Source: Zoroaster sp. YZ-2022 (Eukaryota; Echinodermata; Asteroidea; Forcipulatida; Zoroasteridae). From it: 64,000 nt of DNA. Shown here piece after piece: positions 56,781 to 64,000 of this stretch. The DNA is taken from the NCBI GenBank assembly GCA_029582265.1, contig CM055828.1, positions 13,427,777 through 13,491,776 on the forward strand. Direction: 5' to 3'. Each line of letters begins with the position of its first letter. The first letter of the stretch is position 1. The notes under the pieces are model-generated. The model ran no database searches, had not been told where the DNA came from, and worked only from the letters and a program-made list of their open reading frames with translations. A program made the translations under genes and the position numbers.

Positions 56781-56930
56781 GCCCTTAATATCATTTAAGC
56801 GACAAAATATGAAGTGTTTGCGTCATTAGAGTGAGTATTGAAAAAGATTATGGCATATTGGATTAATTGATGTGAACTTGAAACATAAATTAAAGAGTAT
56901 GAATAAGGAGAATAGAATATGGTACCGAAA

Positions 56931-58030
56931 TCAGTGTGTTCTGTTTTTGGCGTCGTCGCCGTCTTTTCCCAGTTGGGTTGCTCGTTGTTCGTTCAGATTG
57001 GGTTGTTCTTGTGTTGTTTGTGTCTCACTTGTGTTGATACATTTGTCGATATCCGGGACGTCATCATCATCAGAGACCTGTTGATCGCTGTCACTTCGCA
57101 CAGACTGACTGGAACTGATTCGTGTGCGTTTTGAGCGACGAACAAAGCTCGTAATCTTAGTTTGCTGAGTGGTGGACTCCCTCGTAGTCGTCTGTGGATC
57201 ATCAGTGGGGATGGGAAGTGTTGTGACCTCTTGGGGTAGCATAGTGTGTTGAGCATGCTCTGCTGCACATGGTTGTTGGTAATTGTTCTTTGAAACGTCC
57301 ATTTCCTTCCTGTTTAAGTATTCGCAATTGAAGTTGGGACATTCCCGACTAATATGTCCAGATAGGCGACAGGTGCTGCATTTAACATCATTATGGCAAG
57401 CCGAACGATAATGTCCTTGTTCCAGACATCTTGAGCAGTTTGGAGTACTGTCATCGATTTGTCCATAGTGGAATAACCTGGCTCTGAAGGAACCAGCCAT
57501 CACCTTGCGGGGTAGAGATTTTGGAGGGACCTCAATATACACAGCTCGCTCACCATTTTCGCTCACCATCTTGTCAGCTTTCCATTGACTCTCAATTTCT
57601 GTCTTACAAGTGGACTTGTAAGTTTACACTTGAGATTTTCTAGGGTTTCTCTAATTAGGTTGTCGTCAACTGAAAGAGGGACATCTCTGATGATAACTTT
57701 AAGCTGGTTATCAGAGTATCCTCGTAGGAACAGGTTCTTATCGAAAATGGGGATGGAATTTCCCCTCAGCTTCAATCCATGGGTGATCAGAATGATGCGA
57801 TCGGCTCGATCTTCAAGGTACACCCTCCACAAGCCTCCAATCCGTTGGATTCCTCCAATCTGATTAGGGTCAATATCGGCAGAGATAGCAAGGTAAACTT
57901 CTTCGCCGGTAAGCGGTTTGGTGTCTTGAGGAATTGCATCACGGTGTCGGAAAAAGACTGGTTTACTCACTTCCGTGTCTAGTGGATTTGTTGCTGTGAC
58001 GTCAGCATAACTAGACTTCATGGCGGCCAT
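56931..58030 (-). pseudogene. LINE ORF1 protein with two zinc knuckles
   Basis: Two minus-strand frames form one ORF1 of roughly 365 residues. 58030-57563 starts MAAMKSSYADVTATNP and includes IGGLWRVYLEDRADRI and NQLKVIIRDVPLSVDDNLI. 57569-56931 continues with MVSENGERAVYIEVPP and two CCHC knuckles, CSRCLEQGHYRSAC and CSTCRLSGHISREC, then a Ser/Thr/Gln-rich acidic tail. They differ by a one-base shift near 57570. ORF1p would bind element RNA. The architecture (RNA-binding-like domain plus knuckles) fits Tx1-type ORF1. Confidence 0.85.
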
Positions 58031-58040
58031 ATTATCGTGG

Positions 58041-58224
58041 TAAGCTCAGGATTCAAAATTCAAAATTGTCGAAAAAATCACAAATCTTGAAGGCCACAAT
58101 TAAACTGCAAAGTAGTCTTTGTTGCTTTCTTGGTCAGAGATTGTCGAAAATGGAAGAGATTATAATCTACCAAAGCGATATTTTCACCTCTATGTTGGAG
58201 CATGTCTTAACCGGTCGTAACCTA
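58041..58224. other. Short unannotated spacer
   Basis: Between the LINE 5' end and the SINE; nothing recognised. Confidence 0.4.
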
Positions 58225-58515
58225 GTTTACGGGCATGCGCATCAGGCGCATAAATCATTCCTGAAACCATCTCAGCTCCATGGGGAGTATACAGTTCATT
58301 TGCTGCCATTTCGGCGCATATGGGCTAATCAAACACAACAACCAACTCTGCCCTCACAGGTACCCATTTACTCCTGGGTGGAGAGAAGCAATTATGGTAA
58401 AGTGTCTTGCTCAAGGACACGAGTACCACGGTCGCGGTCGGGATTCGAACCCACATTCTGACGACTCAGCCACCAGAACACAAATCCGATGCACTAAACC
58501 GCTCGACCATGATCA
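58225..58515 (-). mobile_element. tRNA-Leu-derived SINE, degraded
   Basis: Shares TAAATCATTCCTGAAACCAT, GGGGAGTATACAGTTC, CCTGGGTGGAGAGAAGCAAT and TTGCTCAAGGACAC with the copy at 28267-28606. The head on the minus strand (GATCATGGTCGAGCGGTTTA, B box GGGTTCGAATCCC) is more diverged. The ATT tail and 3' end are missing. Confidence 0.82.
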
Positions 58516-59257
58516 CTCCAATGAGCAGGGCTTTCGAATAGTTTCTGTATACCTCGCTATACGCTGTACAAAACAATAACGCCTTGCTGCGTCCACGCAC
58601 GTATCGACCTTCAAATCCGTTATAGCTCAGAAACAACAGAGCTCAGCGACAGGACATCTTACGTTGGCGACCATTCAGCATCAAGCGCTCAGCAACAAGT
58701 GCCCGCGAAAACATGATCACGCGACTTTCCATCCAATTAACAGGACCACCACACGCAATGCGTGCTGCGCGCTGCCAGCGCATGCGTGATCAGAGCCCTA
58801 AAGTTACATATAAGTCTACCACTGTTTCGTCACACTACATTAAGTGTGCAGTGCCTGCTGTAATCTCCACATTGGGCGTCCACACGCGCAATAAGTACGC
58901 GCACGCACAGTAACATTAAATTCGCTGTCGAGACTCAAAACACGCCGGCAGCAGGTCTTTGGCATAACGCGGGGGGGGGGGGGGAGGGTCGCGCGTGATC
59001 CGAGGCTAAGGCTATACAATAAAGAATACATCACTCCAAAAATTATTTAAATGATAACCTTTAAAATGCCTTAGGAAACAAAAAGTCTGATTAAAAAGTA
59101 ACATTTATATGAATAAAACACAGTGTTCCTGTGGGTTTATATAGATTGCAACTGAGAAATTTATTTCATTATTATATCAAACTTATTTTATCCTAGAATA
59201 ATATAAAATTGATGTTTGCTTTTAACATTCTTCTAGATTTAATTAATTAATAAAAAA
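58516..59257. other. Repeat fragments, no gene
   Basis: 58790-59010 contains pieces of the repeat family of 15.0-15.5 kb (CGCGCAATAAG, GCAGCAGGTCTTTGGCATAA) and a run of 14 G at 58971-58984. Otherwise AT-rich. Confidence 0.4.
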
Positions 59258-59386
59258 TAGTATAAATACAAAATAGTAGTTACTGACCTCAGTTATGTTT
59301 TGAACCTAGCAAGTTCTTTCTCAGAGAAAGAACCTGCTAGGTTTGAGATGTAAGGCCAGTAACTACTATTTTGCATTTATATACTA
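59258..59386. repeat. 129-bp near-perfect palindrome
   Basis: The left arm TAGTATAAATACAAAATAGT-AGTTACTG, GAACCTAGCAAGTTCTTTCTC is mirrored by GAGAAAGAACCTGCTAGGTT and CAGTAACTACTATTTTGCAT-TTATATACTA. Centre near 59322, no spacer. Likely a foldback MITE or a site able to form a cruciform. Confidence 0.85.
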
Positions 59387-59589
59387 CGGGTCCTTTAGGT
59401 TGGTAAGCAGTTTGCAATAGCCAATTCTTTATTTATAAAATAGTACGCAAATATATTATACATGTACACTAACATTAACAACATATTTCATGGATTAGCA
59501 GGGATTTTGGCTTGTATAATGTATAATGCCAAAATGTGTTACAGTAGATCTAATGCTCTTGAACAAGTTCTGAAGCATCATCTTTAGAT

Positions 59590-59720
59590 AGAGTAAGATT
59601 TGCGATTACACCATGTGTTGAAATAATCTCTTTTTAGTAGTAAGAGTTCTGAGAAGAACCTTTGGTTAACTCAACATTTCGATCCGTATGCTTTGATCAT
59701 CGTCTGAAGAATGCGAGAAT
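59590..59720 (-). repeat. Penelope-like fragment with hammerhead-like motif
   Basis: On the minus strand GGATCGAAATGTTGAGTTAACC (in parts GGATCGAAA, TGTTGAGTTAAC) corresponds to the 3' half of the hammerhead motif of Penelope-like elements. GATGATCAAAGCATAC precedes it as a stem-II-like hairpin. The CUGANGA box is not intact (CAGACGA). Related to 23831-23997. Confidence 0.5.
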
Positions 59721-60049
59721 GCTGGTGCTGGAGGTGCTTATTGCTCGGTGGAGGATCCTGATCACTAGATCTTTGGGCTTGCTTGTGCCATTCTTGTAGA
59801 TGTAGCTATTACCTAAAACAACTTAGAAATACATATTTAATTATATGTGAACTAACAAATGTATTATTACACAATTTATTTATAGAAAGTGAATAATAAT
59901 ATTGTAACAAATTATTCAAAAATGTGCTTAATTATTAGATGTTTAACTAACCACGCACCATCCCTTAAAAACATTCAAACAATAAATCTCATATCCCACT
60001 ATTTTTATTTTAAGCTAGGTTTCAACTTCATAGGTTCAGGAGTTACACA

Positions 60050-61282
60050 CAGGGTTGTAGCTACGCCGGTCGGCGCCGGTCGGGTCTAACCGGCACTCCC
60101 GCTGGCCGACCGGCACCAAACGCAAATTGATGTCTTACCGACCGGCACAAAAATTGTGTGAATATTTCATTAAACAGTAATAAAAGTAAAAAAAGTTAAT
60201 GTATTCTTCATTTCTTTGAGTTATTTGCCACTATTTTGAGGACTTTAGTCTATAGATCAATTAAAACATCGTACGATATTATAAAATAATTCTCAGTTTG
60301 TAGCGGTACAAACAAATACACTAATTAGCATTTATTTATGACGTCAGGGAAAAGACCTGGGAATCCCCATTGTGATTGGTTGTTTGCGCCTGCACGATGA
60401 GCTAATGCCACTAGTCTCTACCGCATGCAAATGATGCGACGTGCTTCGTAATGTCGATGTACGTAAATTTCAGGTTGGTTAAGCGTGACTTCGTAAACGT
60501 CTAGCTTTCCCCGCGATGTGCTCAGCAAAGGGAAACTTATTCACGTGCGTCCCTCCGCCCATTCATGAAAAGTTTTGTGAACGTTTTTTTGGAAGTGTTT
60601 TGATCAAAATAATTATGTCGCACTCGCAGAAAAGTATCACAAGCTTTTTCTCTTCGGCCACTAAACGCAAGGGGCCGGCAGTGATAGACACGGCAGCCGG
60701 GTCAAGTGAGAAGCCGGCAAATTCGAGACATTCTTCTGCGACCACATCTTCGTGTTCGAGTACAACTGACCCGGGAACTGATCACGCTACCGAGTCTTCG
60801 GCCACTGTGGATTTAGGCCAAAAACTCGGAGCTGCTATGCCTGACGGCCCCGGTTGCTCAAGTGTTACCACCTCATCAAAAAAACAGAAGCAGGCATCTA
60901 AGTTTAATAGCGAAAAGTGGACACCTGGTAGGCCATACAGAAGTTTCAGTTTTTCTGAGCCAACATTGTTGTCAATTGCATTGGAGGGCACTCCTTCACA
61001 TCATAAATTCTTGTATAATACTATGAAAATATCATACTATTATACAACAAATTATGTGAAAGGTGAGCCCTCCTAATCCATTCTTAAAAGCTAAAACCCA
61101 GGAGCTTCGGGGTGCTTCGCCCCCTCGACCCCCACCGAGGCGTTGCCCCTGGACCCCACCAGGGGCCCTTAAGCGGGCCCCTGGACCCCCGGCCGTGAGG
61201 AGCTGCGCTCCGTTCGCTCCGCTCACTACGCTCGCAATTGACAAAATTAGCCGGCACTCAATTTGGTCTGGTGACAACCCTG
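60050..61282 (+). mobile_element. hAT non-autonomous transposon, copy 1
   Basis: 1233 bp, flanked by an exact 8-bp duplication GTTACACA (60042-60049 and 61283-61290). The termini are CAGGGTTGT and its reverse complement ACAACCCTG. 8-bp duplications and CAGGG-type ends define the hAT superfamily. The subterminal regions are GC-rich with repeated CCGG-type motifs (CGGTCGGCGCCGGTCGGG). It retains the first exon of a transposase but not the catalytic part, so it is an internal-deletion derivative. Confidence 0.93.
60516..61062 (+). pseudogene. hAT transposase first exon
   Basis: Open frame ending at a donor-like GAAAG|GTGAGC (61062/61063). ATG at 60516 is possible, but ATG 60615 (MSHSQKSITSFFSSATKRK) is the more natural start. 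The N-terminus includes QKSITSFF, a match to the PCNA-interacting (PIP) box pattern Q-x-x-I-x-x-F-F, followed by basic residues; ITSFF-type starts are common among hAT-like transposases. A Ser/Thr-rich linker follows, then FNSEKWTPGRPYRSF. The zinc finger and DDE/RNase-H-like catalytic domains are missing. It is probably not a host gene, since the same exon recurs in copy 2. Confidence 0.7.
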
Positions 61283-61864
61283 GTTACACAGTTGTAAACC
61301 TTAAACTTTATATTCTCTTTCTCTTAATCTTACTATTATATTATCGTGATTGTACAAACTACAGTTCTATGACAGTAACCAGTGGGTTTATAATTCATGA
61401 TTTTTTAAGATGATAACAAGTCCCAGACATGTCAAATAACAATGTTCCCAACTCCCATGGAAATTTCATGATATTCTGCATGGTATGGTAGGTAAATAAA
61501 CAATACATGAACAGTATTAAAAACAAACTTACCCAACTAGAGGTCACAGATAATAACTTTTGTCAGTGTCACTGCCCAACTTTGCCAGCAAACAATCCTT
61601 TGTACATTTACTAACCTAAATATATAATTGTCTTAATTGACCGAAAACCCATCAACCATGTCAACAAAGCAGAACAGCTGATGAGTAACCATTCTAGATT
61701 ACATGTGTGGTACATACACAGAGTTATATACTTATATATAACTCAATGGATACATATCACATACACATAATAGACTGATAACCACCATTATGTATGTCTC
61801 ACCATTATGTATGGACTCAGGGAACCTTTACGTTCAACTGATAACAGAGGGCGCCATTCAACAC
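61283..61864. other. No recognisable feature
   Basis: AT-rich spacer between the first hAT copy and the TTGGGCAAA-type array. Confidence 0.45.
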
Positions 61865-62260
61865 TGTAAAAATATTGGGTAAAAAAATGCCCAACTCTTT
61901 ACCCAACGATGGGCGAATAGCTAAATCACTCAACGTTTTGGGCAAAATATTACCCATTCACTTTGGGCACACTCTTTGCTAAATAATTGGGCAAACAGAC
62001 CTCTCCCAACGGTTGGGCACGATTTATAACCTAATGATTGGGTAAAATTAATTTAACCAGGTGTTGATTACTTAAAATTTGCCAAAACGTTGGTTAAAAT
62101 TACACCAATGGCTTAGTAATTTAACCAATTAAATGTAAAATTATGCCGTTTTCGAGCAATTGTTGCGTATATTGACCTCCAAAGTTGGTTATTTATTAAC
62201 CAAATAAATGGTGTATAATAGTCCCCAATCCTTTACCCAATGTTGAGCGATTACTGAACT
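61865..62260. repeat. Degenerate TTGGG(C/T)AAA array
   Basis: TTGGGTAAA / TTTACCCAAC / GTTGGGCA / TTGGGCAAA motifs recur in both orientations about every 20-40 bp, after the phrase ACTGTAAAAATATTGGGTAA. It resembles minisatellite interiors known from non-autonomous DNA transposons in other animals, but I could not find termini. Confidence 0.6.
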
Positions 62261-62974
62261 CGCTCAACCTTCAGAAATAAGATGACTTAATTAAAGAATT
62301 AAAAACATGACAACAATCTTGATTGAATCGATGATTTGATTTATTGCACTTAATCTGAAAAATCACTTCTTTGTATTAACCATAACACATTGGAATTACT
62401 TACTTCACAACGATGATCTTTCTAAAAAATATATTTATAATTATAATAATTGGGACTATTTCATTTCGAATTATTCATGATGTAGGTTTATTTTGAAATC
62501 ACCATGACGTCACAACTTTACCTGAAACTATATGTCATAACTTTATTGACAACTTCATGTTATGGTCTAAGTATGTGTCAAGTCTGAAGGCTCTGTAAAC
62601 TTTGGAACTAGGCCTATGTTTTTGTTGTTCGATAAGTCTCATCGAGGAGAAGAAAAACCCCGAACAATTTCAAGAGGTGTTCGCGCTGCTGTCGCATGAA
62701 CACCTAAAAAACCGAACAATTTCAAAGAGGTGTTCGCACTGTTGCACGAACACCTAAAAAATGAAATAATAGCCCCCCCCCCACCCCCCTTGTCGGCGTT
62801 TGCGAATGAGACAAGTGGTTGTGTTGGTGGAGCATTTTTCCCTAACCCTTCCTCCCTTTGGCACAACGTATCCAACGAGATCCCTTGAAGCCTGTCTTAC
62901 GTGAGATTGGCCGACAGCAAACCGATTATCAAAGAACACTCCCTCATAACTGCAGTTATTAAGTACATCATGAA
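62261..62974. repeat. Fragment of AGGTGTTCGG family, inverted
   Basis: 62500-62760 is a reverse-complement relative of 45577-45800 (CCGAACAATTTCAAGAGGTG, TTGCACGAACACCTAAAAAA, GATAAGTCTCAT). The remainder has short matches to 15.3 kb and 45.5 kb repeats (GGCACAACGTATCCAACGAG; ACAAGTGGTTGTGTTGGTGG). Confidence 0.55.
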
Positions 62975-64000
62975 CAGGGTTGTCACCAGACCAAATTGAG
63001 TGCCGGCTAATTTTGTCAATTGCGAGCGTAGTGAGCGGAGCGAACGGAGCGCAGCTCCTCACGGCCGGGGGTCCAGGGGCCCGCTTAAGGGCCCTGGTGG
63101 GAATCAGGGCAACGCCTCGGTGGGGTCGAGGGGCGAAGCACCCTCACTCAGGTTTTAGCTTTTAAGAATGGATTAGGAGGGCTCACCTTTCACATAATTT
63201 GTTGTATAATAGTATGATATTTTCATAGTATTATACAAGAATTTATGATGTGAAGGAGTGCCCTCCAATGCAATTGACAACAATGTTGGCTCAGAAAAAC
63301 TGAAACTTCTGTATGGCCTACCAGGTGTCCACTTTTCGCTATTAAACTTAGATGCCTGCTTCTGTTTTTTTGATGAGGTGGTAACACTTGAGCAACCGGG
63401 GCCGTCAGGCATAGCAGCTCCGAGTTTTTGGCCTAAATCCACAGTGGCCGAAGACTCGGTAGCGTGATCAGTTCCCGGGTCAGTTGTACTCGAACACGAA
63501 GATGTGGTCGCAGAAGAATGTCTCGAATTTGCCGGCTTCTCACTTGACCCGGCTGCCGTGTCTATCACTGCCGGCCTTGCGTTTAGTGGCCGAAGAGAAA
63601 AAGCTTGTGATACTTTTCTGCGAGTGCGACATAATTATTTTGATCAAAACACTTCCAAAAAAACGTTCACAAAACTTTTCATGAATGGGCGGAGGGACGC
63701 ACGTGAATAAGTTTCCCTTTGCTGAGCACATCGCGGGGAAAGCTAGACGTTTACGAAGTCACGCTTAACCAACCTGAAATTTACGTACATCGACATTACG
63801 AAGCACGTCGCATCATTTGCATGCGGTAGAGACTAGTGGCATTAGCTCATCGTGCAGGCGCAAACAACCAATCACAATGGGGATTCCCAGGTCTTTTCCC
63901 TGACGTCATAAATAAATGCTAATTAGTGTATTTGTTTGTACCGCTACAAACTGAGAATTATTTTATAATATCGTACGATGTTTTAATTGATCTATAGACT
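62975..64000 (-). mobile_element. hAT transposon, copy 2, inverted, cut by window end
   Basis: Starts CAGGGTTGTCACC at 62975, preceded by ATCATGAA (a candidate 8-bp duplication differing from copy 1), and matches copy 1 in reverse orientation up to the window edge. The missing part should extend about 200 bp beyond 64000. Small differences include a 2-bp deletion after KRK in the transposase exon. Confidence 0.9.
63173..63731 (-). pseudogene. hAT transposase first exon, frameshifted copy
   Basis: The same protein as in copy 1, but in two frames (63731-63540 with QKSITSFFSSATKRK and 63568-63173 with the Ser/Thr-rich remainder), because two bases are missing relative to copy 1 near 63570. Confidence 0.8.

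Larger units (their letters stand above)
54134..58040 (-). mobile_element. Tx1/L1-like LINE with endonuclease deleted
   Basis: On the minus strand: ORF1 (58030-56931, frameshifted), a short residual linker, ORF2 reverse transcriptase (56780-54951) and its C-terminal continuation to 54330, then a 3' end GTACAGCGCTTTGATACC and AAGAGCGCTTTAAAAATGCC with an ATT tail (54134-54147). The endonuclease normally encoded at the start of ORF2 is absent. The 5' boundary (about 58040) is approximate and no target duplication was found. Confidence 0.88.

Noticed and set aside
60050..64000. A single large transposon with 1-kb inverted repeats (for example foldback or Polinton-like)
   Set aside because: The left copy has its own complete 8-bp duplication and both hAT ends, so these are two separate insertions in opposite orientation.

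Overview
The window looks like TE-rich, AT-rich nuclear DNA from an animal, most probably a marine invertebrate deuterostome (echinoderm, hemichordate or amphioxus-like). Reasons: spliced GT-AG exons of a Ly6/uPAR protein, tRNA-Leu-derived SINEs with ATT tails, a Tx1/L1-type LINE, CR1/L2-like LINE tails, Ty3/Gypsy elements, hAT and Transib-like DNA transposons, and no prokaryotic operon structure. The phylum is an inference; no host gene here is diagnostic of species.

Layout. 1-3493 is an 83-bp satellite array running off the left edge. 3494-12617 holds a 21-bp minisatellite (4.68-5.03 kb), a short minisatellite (6.0-6.2 kb), a decayed minus-strand Gypsy remnant (6.4-9.1 kb) and otherwise featureless sequence. 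12618-20911 carries a 1434-bp Transib-like element, a GC-rich-ended MITE, a Helitron-like non-autonomous element, a SINE and a foldback MITE. 21.3-53.7 kb is occupied by what I read as one minus-strand host gene: three phase-1 coding exons at 53582-53701, 35286-35555 and 21357-21595 encode a two-domain, probably GPI-anchored Ly6/uPAR protein. Its two introns (about 18 kb and 13.7 kb) are stuffed with transposons: a 4.8-kb repeat with a Helitron-type 3' end, a SINE with a 517-bp AAT tail, a TTAA-flanked composite element, a second Transib-like element (37583-45477) that has swallowed two LINEs (one of which contains a third), and a very young Ty3/Gypsy retrotransposon (48019-52794). 54.1-58.0 kb is a minus-strand Tx1/L1-like LINE lacking its endonuclease. 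58.2-64.0 kb has SINE, palindromic and Penelope-like fragments and two oppositely oriented copies of one hAT family that retain a transposase first exon.

The elements can be ordered by nesting and target-site duplications. The clearest cases are: the Transib-like element (5-bp TSD, termini CACAGTG/CACGGTG/CACAATG) hosting a LINE with a 10-bp TSD, which hosts an inverted LINE with a 9-bp TSD; the Gypsy element with 4-bp TSD ACCC; and the hAT element with 8-bp TSD GTTACACA. Two paralogous empty sites for insertions are present inside the same window. All protein-coding TE copies here are disrupted, though the Gypsy copy has nearly identical LTRs and an apparently canonical -1 frameshift signal between gag and pol.
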